Shown here: positions 9,126 to 18,720 of the stretch, in pieces
Layout of the letters: the number at the start of each line of letters is the position of its first letter
Numbering within the stretch: position 1 is the stretch's first letter
Assembly: GCA_963719025.1 (NCBI GenBank)
Contig: CAVRBK010000053.1
Coordinates: forward strand, 32,721 to 96,720
DNA from: Thiosocius sp963719025
GTDB lineage: Bacteria > Pseudomonadota > Gammaproteobacteria > Chromatiales > Chromatiaceae
Length of the DNA: 64,000 bases
Reading direction: 5' to 3'
Program-made: the position numbers and the translations under genes
Notes under the pieces: model-generated
Database searches by the model: none
Told to the model about the DNA's origin: nothing
What the model saw: only the letters and a program-made list of their open reading frames with translations

Positions 9126-10300
9126 CGCAGACTGCTGACGTTGCCCCGCTGAGGATCGGCATCGTTGTCGCTGAACCCTCCGGCGACCTGCTGGCTGCCG
9201 GACTGATGGATGCGTTGCGCGTCGAGCTGCCCCAGGTTCGTTTCGAGGGTGTGGCGGGCCCCCTGATGCGGCGCAGCGGGATCGATGCGTGGGCATCCAT
9301 GGACACCCTGTCGGTGATGGGGCTGTTCGAGGTGTTGCATCACCTGCCACGCTTGCTGCGCCTGCGCTCCCGGTTGCTGGCGCGCTGGCGCGAAACACCT
9401 CCCGCCGCATTCATTGGTGTGGACGCGCCGGATTTCAACCTTACCGTTGAGTGCAAGCTGCGCGGCGCCGGTGTGCCGACGGTGCACTACGTGAGTCCCA
9501 CCGTATGGGCTTGGCGGGAAAAGCGGGTGCACAAGATCCGTCGCGCCGTTGACCTGTTGCTTTCCATCTTTCCGTTTGAAACGGCGTTTCTTGCCGAGCA
9601 TGGTGTACCGGCCAGGTATGTTGGTCATCCGCTGGCCTGTGCGATGCCGATCGAACCCGACGCTGCCGGTGCACGGGTGACACTCGGTCTTGATCCGTAT
9701 GCGCCGGTGCTGGCCTTGCTGCCCGGCAGCCGTGGTGGAGAAGTCGAGCGTCTTGCGCGTCCGTTTTTGCAGACCGTGGATCTGTTGCACCAAGCGCTGC
9801 CCGACCTTCAGGTCGTGGTGCCGCTGGTCAACGAGAAGACACGGGATATTTTCGAGCGGATGCAGCAGCGCTGTTGCCCCGGCCGTTTTGTCACCACCGT
9901 GGTCGGCGGAAGTCGCGATGCCCTTGCGGCCGCGGATGTGGTGTTGACCGCATCGGGTACGGCGACGCTCGAGGGCCTGCTGAGCAAGCGCCCCATGGTC
10001 GTGGGGTACAAGGTGAATGCCGCGACCTACGCCTTCGCGCGGCTGTTGAAGCTGGTCAAGGTGGAACATGTGGCGATGGCCAATCTTCTGGCCGGTGAGC
10101 GTCTCGCGCCCGAGCTGATCCAGGGCGACTGCGAACCGGATCAGCTGTTGCCGCCGCTGCTGCGCTTCTTCCGCGATGCGGCATTGCGCGAGCGCGTTGC
10201 CAAGCGCTATACCGAGATCCACGAGGAACTGCGCACCGATACCAACCGTGAAGCGGCGCGTGCGGTGGTGGAACTGCTGCGGGAGCGGGGCCTTGTCTGA
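9122..10300 (+). CDS. lpxB: Lipid-A-disaccharide synthase
   Basis: This GT19 glycosyltransferase joins lipid X to UDP-2,3-diacylglucosamine to make the beta-1,6 disaccharide of lipid A. The N-terminal IVVAEPSGDLLAAGLMDAL is the family signature, followed by GVDAPDFNL, YVSPTVWAWREKR and the nucleotide-binding LPGSRGGEV. TASGTATLEGLLSKRPMVVG is near the C-terminus. The protein has 392 residues. The GTG start overlaps the lpxA stop and the gene runs directly into rnhB, so translation of the cluster is probably coupled. Confidence 0.95.
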   Translation: MTQTADVAPLRIGIVVAEPSGDLLAAGLMDALRVELPQVRFEGVAGPLMRRSGIDAWASMDTLSVMGLFEVLHHLPRLLRLRSRLLARWRETPPAAFIGVDAPDFNLTVECKLRGAGVPTVHYVSPTVWAWREKRVHKIRRAVDLLLSIFPFETAFLAEHGVPARYVGHPLACAMPIEPDAAGARVTLGLDPYAPVLALLPGSRGGEVERLARPFLQTVDLLHQALPDLQVVVPLVNEKTRDIFERMQQRCCPGRFVTTVVGGSRDALAAADVVLTASGTATLEGLLSKRPMVVGYKVNAATYAFARLLKLVKVEHVAMANLLAGERLAPELIQGDCEPDQLLPPLLRFFRDAALRERVAKRYTEIHEELRTDTNREAARAVVELLRERGLV

Positions 10301-10868
10301 ACAGCTGGTGTGCGGGGTCGATGAGGTGGGACGCGGTCCGCTGGCCGGTCCGGTTGTGGCGGCCGCGGTGATCCTGGATCCGGCGCGACCGATTTCTGGT
10401 CTGGCGGATTCGAAAAAACTGACGGAGCGACGTCGCGAGATACTGGATGTACAGATCCGTGAGTGCGCGCTGGCGTGGTCGCTGGGGCGCGCCGAGGTGG
10501 CCGAGATCGATGCGCTGAACATTCTACAGGCCAGCCTGCTGGCCATGCAGCGGGCGGTGGCCGCCTTGTCGGTCATGCCGCGGCATGCGCTGGTTGACGG
10601 CAATCGCCTGCCGCGGCTGAGCTGCAGTGCCGAGGCGATCGTCGGGGGCGATGGCTCAGTGCCCTGCATCTCCGCCGCGTCGATCATCGCCAAGGTCGCG
10701 CGTGATCGCGAGATGTGTGACCTGGATGCCCGCTATCCCGGCTATGGACTGGCCCGTCACAAGGGTTACCCGACCCGCGTCCATCTGCTGGCGCTGGAGG
10801 AACTTGGGGCAAGCGAGATTCACCGGGGGTCTTTTGCGCCAGTCAAGAGAATATTGAATAAAAATTAA
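10293..10868 (+). CDS. rnhB: Ribonuclease HII
   Basis: RNase HII cuts the RNA strand of RNA-DNA hybrids and single ribonucleotides in DNA. The catalytic motif GVDEVGRGPLAGPVV is at the N-terminus, with ALVDGN and SIIAKVARDREM holding the other acidic and basic residues. TTG at 10293 overlaps the lpxB stop by 8 nt and yields LSEQLVCGVDEVGRG, a normal N-terminus. An upstream ATG in this frame (10176) lies deep inside lpxB and is rejected. The length is 191 residues (E. coli 198). The lpxB-rnhB-dnaE order matches E. coli. Confidence 0.93.
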   Translation: MSEQLVCGVDEVGRGPLAGPVVAAAVILDPARPISGLADSKKLTERRREILDVQIRECALAWSLGRAEVAEIDALNILQASLLAMQRAVAALSVMPRHALVDGNRLPRLSCSAEAIVGGDGSVPCISAASIIAKVARDREMCDLDARYPGYGLARHKGYPTRVHLLALEELGASEIHRGSFAPVKRILNKN

Positions 10869-10880
10869 TAAAAACAAATG

Positions 10881-10908
10881 ATAAAGATCACTATCAAAGG
10901 TGATTTAT
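10881..10908. promoter_or_regulatory. AT-rich spacer with imperfect palindrome before dnaE
   Basis: The 161-nt rnhB-dnaE gap begins with an AT-rich stretch unlike its surroundings. It holds an imperfect inverted repeat, ATAAAGATCAC (10881-10891) against GTGATTTAT (10900-10908), with a two-base bulge. It could be a weak terminator or the edge of a dnaE promoter; no U-tract or convincing -35/-10 pair follows. Confidence 0.25.
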
Positions 10909-11029
10909 AACCAAGGTTGCGTAAGGTGTGATCGCCCCGGCAAGACCGGCGATGGTGCTGGCGAAGCATCATGCGGCGCGTTATTCTGAACGCCGATTGG
11001 CCCATCCCCGAGAGAATTCAGACAGCTCG

Positions 11030-14000
11030 ATGTCCAGCGACTTCGTCCACCTCCACGTGCATTCCGAGTATTCCCTGGTGGATGGTGTGGCACGCATCAA
11101 GCCGCTGGTGAAACGCGTCGCGGAACTCGGTATGCCGGCCGTCGCGCTGACCGACCAGTCGAACATGTTTGCCCTGGTACGCTTCTACAAGGCGGCAATG
11201 GCCGCCGGGGTCAAGCCGATCGGCGGCGTCGACCTGTGGGTGCGCAACCCGGAAGACGCCAACAAGCCGGATCGCCTGGTGCTGCTGGTGCAGAACAATA
11301 CGGGTTACCGCAATCTGACCGAGCTGGTGTCGCGCAGTTATCGCGAGGGCCAGCACCTCGGACGGGCGATGGTGGACCTGGACTGGTTCACGCCGACAAT
11401 CCACCGCAGGCCTCATCGCCCTGTCCGGTGGCCGCGAGGGTGATGTCGGCCGGGCGCTGATCGGTGGTAACCCGGACCTGGCGCGCGCAGCGCCTCGATC
11501 ACTGGCTGTCCCTGTTCGGCGATCGCTACTACCTGCAACTGGTGCGCACCGGTCGCGAGAACGAGGAAGACTGCCTGCATGCCAGCGTCGCGCTGGCTGC
11601 CGCCAGCGGTGCGCCGATTGTCGCCACCAACGGCGCCTGTTTCCTCGAGGCCGACGAGTTTTCCGCGCACGAGGTCCGTGTCTGTATCCACGAGGGGCGC
11701 ACCCTGGACGATCCGCGGCGGGCAAAACAGTACACCGAGCAGCAATACCTGCGTTCGCCGCAGGAAATGGCCGAGCTGTTTGCCGATCTTCCCGAGGCCT
11801 TGGAAAACTCGTGGAGATCGCCAAGCGCTGCAATCTCGAGGTGACCCTGGGCAAGAATTTTCTGCCGGACTTCCCGATTCCGGACGGGCATGACCATCGA
11901 CGAGTTCTTCCGCGCCGAATCGCGCAAGGGTCTGGAATGGCGCCTGGCCCGCATCCTCGACACCGTCCGCCGAAGATTTTGCCGAGCAGCGCAAACCCTA
12001 TGACGAACGCCTGGAGATCGAGCTCGACGTCATCATCTCGATGGGCTTCCCCGGCTACTTCCTGATCGTTGCCGACTTCATCCAGTGGGCCAAGGACAAC
12101 GATGTGCCGGTCGGCCCGGGGCGCGGCTCGGGTGCCGGTTCGCTGGTCGCCTATGCGCTGAAGATCACCGATCTCGATCCGCTCGAACACGACCTGCTGT
12201 TCGAGCGTTTCCTCAATCCCGAGCGCGTGTCGATGCCGGACTTCGACGTCGATTTCTGCATGGACAAGCGCGACCGCGTGATCGACTACGTCGCACGCAA
12301 GTACGGCCGCGACTCGGTGTCGCAGATCATCACCTACGGCATCGATGGCGGCCAAGGCGGTGGTGCGCGACGTCGGCCGCGTGCTCGGACACGCCTACGG
12401 CTTTACCGACCGGGTCGCAAAGATGGTGCCGTTCGAGATCGGCATGACCCTCGACAAGGCGCTGGTCGAGAGCGAAGACCTCAAGCAGGCCTACGAGCAG
12501 GACGAGGAGGTCACCCAGCTGATCGACATGGCGCAAGCAGCTCGAGGGCCTGGCGCGCAACGCCGGCAAGCACGCCGGCGGCGTGGTGATCGCGCCCGGC
12601 AAGCTGACCGATTTCAGCCCGCTGTACTGCGAACCGGACGGCAGCCAACCTGGTCACCCAGTTCGACAAGGACGACGTCGAGGCGGCGGGCCTGGTCAAG
12701 TTCGACTTTCTCGGCCTGCGCACGCTGACCATCATCGACTGGGCGCTCAAGACGGTCAACGCCGCAGCGCGCGAGCAGACGAGCTGCCGCCGATCGATAT
12801 CTCGGCGATCCCGGTGGACGACGCCGAGGCCTTCAAGCTGCTCAAGAGCGCCGAGACCACGGCGGTGTTCCAGCTCGAATCGGCGGCATGAAGGAGCTGA
12901 TCAGCAAGCTGCAGCCGGACTGCTTCGACGACATCATCGCGCTGGTGGCGCTGTTCCGCCCGGGCCCGCTGCAGTCGGGCATGGTCGACGACTTCATCGC
13001 GCGCAAGCACGGCCTCCAGGAGGTCGTCTATCCGCATCCCGGACCTGGAGCCGATCCTGGCACCGACCTACGGCGTCATCCTGTACCAGGAGCAGGTCAT
13101 GCAGATCGCCCAGGTGCTGGCCGGCTACACGCTCGGCGGCGCCGACCTGCTGCGCCGCGCGATGGGCAAGAAGAAAGCCGAGGAGATGGCCAAGCAGCGC
13201 GAGATCTTCCGCAGGGGCGCGGTGGCACGCGGCGTCGACGAAGATGCTGGCGACCTACATCTTCGACCTGATGGAGAAGTTCGCCGGCTACGGCTTCAAC
13301 AAGTCGCACTCGGCCGCCTACGCGCTGGTGTCCTACCAGACCGCGTGGCTGAAGGCCCACTACCCGGCGGCCTTCATGGCGGCGGTGCTGTCCTCGGACA
13401 TGGACAACACCGACAAGGTCGTGACCTTCATCGAGGAATGTCGCGCGATGAAGCTCACGGTCGAGCCGCCCGACGTCAACCGTTCCAGCTACATGTTCAC
13501 CGTCGATGGCGACGACACCGTCGTCTACGGACTGGGTGCGATCAAGGGCGTCGGCGAGGGCGCGATCGAAGGGATTGTCGAGTCGCGCGAACGTGACGGC
13601 ACCTTTGCCGATCTGTTCGAATTCTGTCGCCGGGTCGACCTGAAGAAGGCCAATCGTCGGGTGCTCGAGTCACTGATCCGCGCGGGTGCCCTGGATCGCC
13701 TCGGGGCCAACCGCGCCACCCTGATGATCCAGCTGCCGCTGGCCCTGAAGATGGCCGAGCAGCATGCGGCCATGCAGGCGGCCGGGCAGAACGACCTGTT
13801 CGGTATGTCCGAGCCGGAGCCGGCGGCACCCGACTGCGGGCATGCTTCCGGACGACATCGAGGAGTGGGATGACGACCAGCGCCTGGCCGGTGAGAAAGA
13901 GACCCTGGGCCTGTTTCTCACCGGTCATCCGATCGATTTCTATGCGGCCGACATGAAGGCGCTGGTCAGCAGCCGGATCGCCCGCCTCAGCCTGGACGGG

Positions 14001-14612
14001 GTGCGCGAGACGCGTGGCCGGCGCGGCGGCGGCAAGAAGGTCACGGTGGCCGGCATGGTCGTCGCGGTCAATCGGCGCAATACCCAGCGTGGCGGCACGA
14101 TCGCCACGGTGTTGCTGGATGACAAGAGCGGGCGAATCGAGGCGGCACTGTTCAACGAGACCTATGAGCAGTACCGCGATGAAATCGCCAACGACCGGGT
14201 GCTGCTCGTCGATGGGACACTGGCCCACGACGAGTATCGCGGTGGCCTGAGCATCCGTGTCGACCGGGTCCGGGGGCTGGAGGATGTGCGTCTGCAGCGT
14301 GCCGGATCGGTCGAGGTGGTGTTGCGCGAGACCTGGCTGCGCGAGTCAGGTATGACGTCGATCGATGCGATCGATCGCCTGAAATCCCTGATCGAGCCGG
14401 CGCGCGGCGGCGATTGCGAGATGCGCTTCAGGTACCAGCGGATGGATGCCGAGGTACTGCTGCGCTGTGGCGCTGACTGGCGGGTGAAGCCGACCGACGC
14501 CTTTTTGCGCCAGGCCAACCGTTTGCTGGGTGCCGGATCCGTCAGCCTGCGTTTCCGCCCGGCTTCGAAAGAGACGACAGAGCGTCCCGTGGACTATGCT
14601 CAATCAGGTTGA
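11030..14612 (+). CDS. dnaE: DNA polymerase III alpha subunit (about 14 frameshifts)
   Basis: This is the replicative polymerase catalytic subunit. The ATG gives MSSDFVHLHVHSEYSLVDG, the PHP domain start. The polymerase core includes GRGSGAGSLVAYAL, MPDFDVDFCMDKRDRVIDYV and KFAGYGFNKSHSAAYALVSY. The C-terminal OB-fold reads KVTVAGMVVAVNRRNTQRGG. Breaks lie near 11400, 11487, 11811, 11888, 11970, 12343, 12534, 12645, 12764, 12771, 12883, 13038, 13240 and 13841. Twelve need one base removed and two (11811, 12883) one base added. This net +10 agrees with the 3583-nt length (remainder 1) and gives 1190 residues, a normal size. Every conserved block survives across frames, so I read it as an intact gene with consensus errors. 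Confidence 0.92.
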
Positions 14613-14703
14613 CGCGACCATCAGCAAACCCGCTTAATTGCACGGACATCGGACCCTATGGGTTATGATTACACGTTAATGACGGGCCTGGATTACTAAG
14701 AAT

Positions 14704-15661
14704 ATGAACCTTGATTTTCTCGAATTCGAGCAGCCTATCGCCGAGCTGCAGGCCAAGATCGAAGAGCTTGCGACTGGTCGGAAATGACAACGAAATCAAT
14801 ATCCAGGAGGAGATCGAGCGCCTTGAGGGCAAGAGTCGCTCTCTCACCGAATCGATTTTTTCGAATCTCACCCCATGGCAGATCTCGCAGTTGTCACGCC
14901 ACCCGCTGCGTCCCTATACGCTCGACTATGTCTCGCGCATCGTCGACGACTTCGAGGAATTGCACGGCGATCGGACCTTCGCCGATGACAAGGCGATCGT
15001 CGCCGGATTAGGGCGCATCGACGGGCGTGCGGTCATGCTGATCGGCCATCAGAAAGGGCGCGATACCAAGGAAAAAATCAGTCGCAATTTCGGTATGCCC
15101 CGGCCCGAGGGCTACCGCAAGGCACTGCGCCTGATGAAACTTGCCGAGCGCTTCGGCCTGCCCGTGGTGACCTTTATCGACACGCCGGGCGCCTATCCCG
15201 GGGTGGGAGCGGAGGAGCGCGGTCAGAGCGAGGCCATTGCGCGCAATCTGTTCGAGATGTCCGGATTGCGCACGCCGATCATTGCTACCGTTATCGGAGA
15301 AGGTGGGTCGGGCGGGGCGCTTGCGATCGGGGTCTGCGATCGACTGATGATGATGCAGTACAGCACCTACTCGGTGATCTCGCCGGAGGGCTGTGCGTCC
15401 ATTCTCTGGAAGGATTCGGAAAAGGCGCCGCTGGCCGCCGAGGCGATGGGCATCACCTCGCCACAGCTGAAAGAGCACAAGCTGATCGATGATATCGTGC
15501 CGGAACCGCTGGGTGGCGGGCATCGCGATCCCGATGCGGTGGCGCGCAATCTCAAACAGGCCCTGATCAAGGCCATCGATGAGGTCTGTGAGACCTCGAT
15601 CGAGCGTCTGCTGGAACAGCGCTATGAGCGCCTGATGTCTTACGGTGTTGTCGCCAGCTGA
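14704..15661 (+). CDS. accA: Acetyl-CoA carboxylase carboxyltransferase alpha subunit (one surplus base)
   Basis: This subunit, with AccD, transfers carboxyl from biotin to acetyl-CoA to give malonyl-CoA, the first step of fatty acid synthesis. ATG 14704 gives MNLDFLEFEQPIAELQAKIE. The frame breaks at about 14774 (GCG-A-CTG), and one base removed leads into LVGNDNEINIQEEIERLEGK. The rest is continuous: RPYTLDYVSRIVDDFEELHG, GHQKGRDTKEKISRNFGMP and VIGEGGSGGALAIGVCDRL. The 958 nt equal 319 codons plus one base. The 318 residues match E. coli AccA (319). Its place after dnaE is conserved. Confidence 0.94.
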
Positions 15662-15719
15662 GAAAGGCCCCGCTTGCGGCGGCGGGTCATCGCTATCGCT
15701 GCACAGCGGGTGGTGATGC

Positions 15720-17090
15720 TTGTCGCCCGCTAAGCGCAGCCGAACCTTCAATCTGGATCACCTGATCCGGCAATTTCTCGATCTGCTTCCCTCTCCGGCG
15801 CGCTATTGGCTGGGGTTCAGTGGTGGCCTGGATTCCACCGCGCTGCTGCATGCGCTGGCGTGCGTACGCGATCGCCTGCCGGCCCCGCTGGCGGCGGTGC
15901 ATATTGACCATGGTCTGCAGGGCGAATCAGCGGCTTGGGCGCAGCACTGTCGGGATGTCTGCCGCCGGCTCGAGTTGCCGCTGCATGTTATCGAGGTAGA
16001 TGCAAAGGCTGCGCCGGGTGAAAGTCCGGAGGCGGCCGCCCGTAATGCGCGCTACGCCGCCATCGATCGACTGGTCGGTGAAGATGAAATGTTGCTTACG
16101 GCGCATCATCTCGATGACCAGGCCGAAACGGTGATGCTGCAACTGATGCGCGGTGCCGGGGTCGATGGCCTGTCGGCGATGCCCCTGGTCCAGGTGCGTG
16201 GCAAGGGGTGGCATGCGCGCCCGCTTCTGCCATGGCGGCGTTCGGCCCTGCTGGACTGGGCCCGTCAGAACGACCTCGACTGGGTCGAGGACCCGAGCAA
16301 TGTGCAGACTGACGCCGACCGCAACTTTCTGCGTCACCAGGTGCTCCCACAATTGCTGACGCGTTGGCCTGCGGCGATCGAAAATCTCGCTGGATCCGCT
16401 GCGCATTGCGCCGATGCCTCGGCCACGCTGCGCGCGCAGGCGAGGGTGGACCTGGCCCAGGTACAAGGTGCCGACGGGGCACGCCTGGCTATCGATGCCC
16501 TGGCAAGGCTGCCGGAAAGCCGGCAGCGCAATCTGCTGCGAGCCTGGCTGCGCGACCGGGCGGTGCCGCCGCTGCCCCAGCGCCGCCTCGCCGATGCGCT
16601 GGACCAGGTTCTCAATGCGCGGCCCGATGCCGACGTCTGCATCGCCTGGGCCGGCTGGCAGTTGCGTCGTTTTCGTCGCGAACTCTGGCTGCTGCCGGCG
16701 GGAGGCGGTACAGAAGATCATGGGCCTGTCGTCTGGCGCGGTGACGAGATGAGCCTGGGTGGTGGCCGCGGCACCCTGCAGCGCCGGCTGGCGCCCGGAG
16801 GGATCGATCCCGCCATCTGGGAAAAAGGCCGCGTGGAGATCGGGTACCGCTCTGCGGGTATGAAATGTCGTCCGGCAGGCAGGCAGGGTTCGCGCAGCTT
16901 CAAGAAACTGATGCAGGAATACGGCGTGCCATCCTGGCAGCGCGCCATCCTGCCGGTTGTCCTGATCGATGGACAGCCCGCCGCGATTGCCAATTGCTGC
17001 GTCTGCGAGCCGTTTGCTGCGCCGCAGGGAACACCCGGCTGGGTGATTGCCTGGATCCCGGAAGAAAATCTTCCTTTCGAGGTCACTTAA
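15720..17090 (+). CDS. tilS: tRNA(Ile)-lysidine synthetase
   Basis: TilS modifies C34 of the CAU-anticodon tRNA-Ile to lysidine, changing its identity from Met to Ile. The N-terminal PP-loop GFSGGLDSTALLHAL binds ATP. HIDHGLQGESAAW and TAHHLDDQAETVMLQLMRG are family blocks, followed by VEDPSNVQTDADRNFLRHQV. The C-terminal domain (about 330-456) has the PAGRQGSRSFKKLMQE motif. TTG 15720 is the likely start, 58 nt after accA, with GGTGGTGA just upstream. It is 456 residues, slightly longer than E. coli (432). Confidence 0.94.
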   Translation: MSPAKRSRTFNLDHLIRQFLDLLPSPARYWLGFSGGLDSTALLHALACVRDRLPAPLAAVHIDHGLQGESAAWAQHCRDVCRRLELPLHVIEVDAKAAPGESPEAAARNARYAAIDRLVGEDEMLLTAHHLDDQAETVMLQLMRGAGVDGLSAMPLVQVRGKGWHARPLLPWRRSALLDWARQNDLDWVEDPSNVQTDADRNFLRHQVLPQLLTRWPAAIENLAGSAAHCADASATLRAQARVDLAQVQGADGARLAIDALARLPESRQRNLLRAWLRDRAVPPLPQRRLADALDQVLNARPDADVCIAWAGWQLRRFRRELWLLPAGGGTEDHGPVVWRGDEMSLGGGRGTLQRRLAPGGIDPAIWEKGRVEIGYRSAGMKCRPAGRQGSRSFKKLMQEYGVPSWQRAILPVVLIDGQPAAIANCCVCEPFAAPQGTPGWVIAWIPEENLPFEVT

Positions 17091-17116
17091 GCGTTCAGAA
17101 GTTGTCACGCATTCGC

Positions 17117-17143
17117 TAAAGATTCCCAAGGCGTTACCGCTAA
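17117..17143 (+). promoter_or_regulatory. Sigma-28 (FliA)-like promoter before the pilin operon
   Basis: The 126-nt spacer between tilS and the prepilin gene contains TAAA (17117-17120), exactly 15 bases, then ACCGCTAA (17136-17143). The FliA consensus is TAAA-N15-GCCGATAA, so the -35 is perfect and the -10 matches 6 of 8. It lies about 75 nt before the pilin ATG. No better sigma-70 pair was seen. Function is inferred from the match only. Confidence 0.4.
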
Positions 17144-17216
17144 GCCACCTGAACAAGGCACTTGTCTCCCGATCGGGAACAATACCGCTGTGTCACCGGA
17201 GATTGAGGAGTCTCAC

Positions 17217-17702
17217 ATGAAAAAACAGGCTGGCTTCACCCTCGTCGAATTGGTGGTGGTGATCATAATTTTGGGAATTCTGGCGGCGACGGCGTTGCCG
17301 AGATTCATGAACGTACAGACCCAGGCGCATGAAGCGGCCGTTGCGGGTGCAGGAGGCGGATTCGGTTCCGGTATCACCATGTTCCGGGCGCAATGGGTCG
17401 CTAACGGACACACCGCCGCGCAGGCCAACGTCGCCGGTTTTGGTGACAGTACCGTGGATTCGAACGCGGCCGGTTGGCCGGTAGGCATCGGTGGCAATAC
17501 CACGATCGACAACCATGATGCCTGCGTCGAGGTCTGGAATGGCGTGATGCAGAACCCGCCTTCGGTGGCGACCGGTACTACTGAGGATTACCGCGCCGTG
17601 GCGGCGGGGCAGGTCTGTACGTACACCTATCAGGGTGATGCCAGTACGACCCGCAGGATCGCCTATAACGCTTCGACCGGAGCGATCTCCTTGACCAACT
17701 GA
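17217..17702 (+). CDS. mshA: MSHA-type major prepilin
   Basis: This is a 161-residue type IV prepilin. The leader MKKQAG is followed by the cleavage/N-methylation site G-FTLVELVVVIIILGILA, with Glu at mature position 5, and a single N-terminal helix ending in ALPRF. The C-terminal domain has two Cys (NHDACVEVW, GQVCTYTY) that may form a disulfide loop. ATG 17217 is chosen because GAGGAG (17205-17210) is 6 nt upstream; the GTG at 17190 precedes that site. It heads a run of pseudopilin genes in mshACDOPQ order, so it is probably the main pilus subunit. The assembly ATPase and secretin are not in this window. Confidence 0.8.
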   Translation: MKKQAGFTLVELVVVIIILGILAATALPRFMNVQTQAHEAAVAGAGGGFGSGITMFRAQWVANGHTAAQANVAGFGDSTVDSNAAGWPVGIGGNTTIDNHDACVEVWNGVMQNPPSVATGTTEDYRAVAAGQVCTYTYQGDASTTRRIAYNASTGAISLTN

Positions 17703-17731
17703 TCGTTCAGGGGGTTTCACAGCGTAGTGCT

Positions 17732-18259
17732 ATGACGATGCATGCAGGAAAAACCAGAACGCGACCCCAGGGTCGCGTTTTCGTTATCTGCCATGGTTGT
17801 CAGGCGGGGTACACACTGGTCGAACTGATCATGGTGATCATGCTGATGGGGATACTCGCTACGAACGTCATGCCGCGGTTCTTCGAGGCCAGCCGCTTTG
17901 AGGCGATGGGTTACGCCGACGCCATACTCGGAACGGTCCGCTATGCGCGAAAGATTGCCCTGGCGACGCGCTGCGACACCCGGGTTGAGGTGACGCCAAT
18001 ATCTTATGCCTTGTACCAGCGCGAAAACGATTGCACGAGTGGCGCCCTGACCCGCCCGGTGGCCCGCCCCGGGAGCGAGGATTGGTCAGGGTCTGCGCCA
18101 TCAGGCGTGAGTGTCGGTACCCTGGATATCTATTTTGATGCCCAGGGACGACCTCACGACAGCAGCAGCGGCACGCTCATCACTGCGTCACAGACACTGT
18201 CCGTCGGGACGCGCAGCATAACCCTCGAACCTGCGACCGGATACGTGCACTCAGGATGA
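17732..18259 (+). CDS. MshC/GspH-like pseudopilin
   Basis: A 175-residue protein with a long leader (about 25 residues, ending CHGCQAG) and then the prepilin helix YTLVELIMVIMLMGILATNV. Tyr replaces Phe at mature position 1. After the helix, RFEAMGYADAILGTVRYARK resembles GspH/FimT minor pseudopilins, and position two in the operon matches MshC. The start is uncertain: ATGs at 17732 and 17738 are both possible. Its stop overlaps the next ATG by four bases, implying translational coupling. It likely caps or primes the pilus. Confidence 0.7.
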   Translation: MTMHAGKTRTRPQGRVFVICHGCQAGYTLVELIMVIMLMGILATNVMPRFFEASRFEAMGYADAILGTVRYARKIALATRCDTRVEVTPISYALYQRENDCTSGALTRPVARPGSEDWSGSAPSGVSVGTLDIYFDAQGRPHDSSSGTLITASQTLSVGTRSITLEPATGYVHSG

Positions 18260-18720
18260 ACAGGCGGCGACAGACAGGGACGACATTGGTTGAGCTTGTG
18301 GTTGCGATGGTCATCATCTCGATCGTTGCCACCAGTGCAATGATGCTGATCATGCGCACCGCCGGCAGCAGCGCTGATCCCCTGATCAGGATCCAGGCGA
18401 TCGCGATCGCCGAGTCCTACATGGAGGAAATTCTTGCCCAAGCCCTGCTCGATCCATCGGGTGGCGATACCGGTGGCCCTGAGGCCGGCGAGGTGCGAGC
18501 GACGTATGACGATGTCACCGATTATCACGGTCTCGCCGACAACAATGGGGCATTTGACCAGGCAGGCAATGCGATCGCGGAACTGGCTGGCTATAACGTC
18601 GCGGTCAGCGTCAGCAATGCGACCCTGAACGGGGGTGCGGCGAAACGCATAGCGGTAACCGTCAGTTACGACGGTGATGCGGATTTCACCTTCCCGCTCA
18701 CGGCGTATCGATTGAATTGA
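18256..18720 (+). CDS. MshD/PilV-like minor pseudopilin
   Basis: A 154-residue protein starting MNRRRQTG, then TTLVELVVAMVIISIVATSA, a prepilin-type helix with Thr at mature position 1 and Glu at position 5. AIAIAESYMEEILAQALLD after the helix is typical of MshD/PilV-type proteins. Many Asp and Gly residues follow (DPSGGDTGGPEAGE). The ATG overlaps the preceding stop (ATGA) and its own stop overlaps the next ATG (TGATG). It is assigned from operon position and helix type. Confidence 0.65.
   Translation: MNRRRQTGTTLVELVVAMVIISIVATSAMMLIMRTAGSSADPLIRIQAIAIAESYMEEILAQALLDPSGGDTGGPEAGEVRATYDDVTDYHGLADNNGAFDQAGNAIAELAGYNVAVSVSNATLNGGAAKRIAVTVSYDGDADFTFPLTAYRLN

Noticed and set aside
9002..10693. 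563-residue minus-strand frame opposite lpxB/rnhB
   Set aside because: It lies antisense to two well-supported genes and has no motifs; a typical GC-rich mirror frame.
11030..14612. dnaE as a decayed pseudogene
   Set aside because: All conserved blocks survive across frames, the breaks sit at codon ends and net to the observed length, and the gene is essential. Sequence error fits far better.
14613..14703. Sigma-70 promoter TTGCAC/TATGAT before accA
   Set aside because: The spacing is about 20 bp and the match weak; not enough to list.
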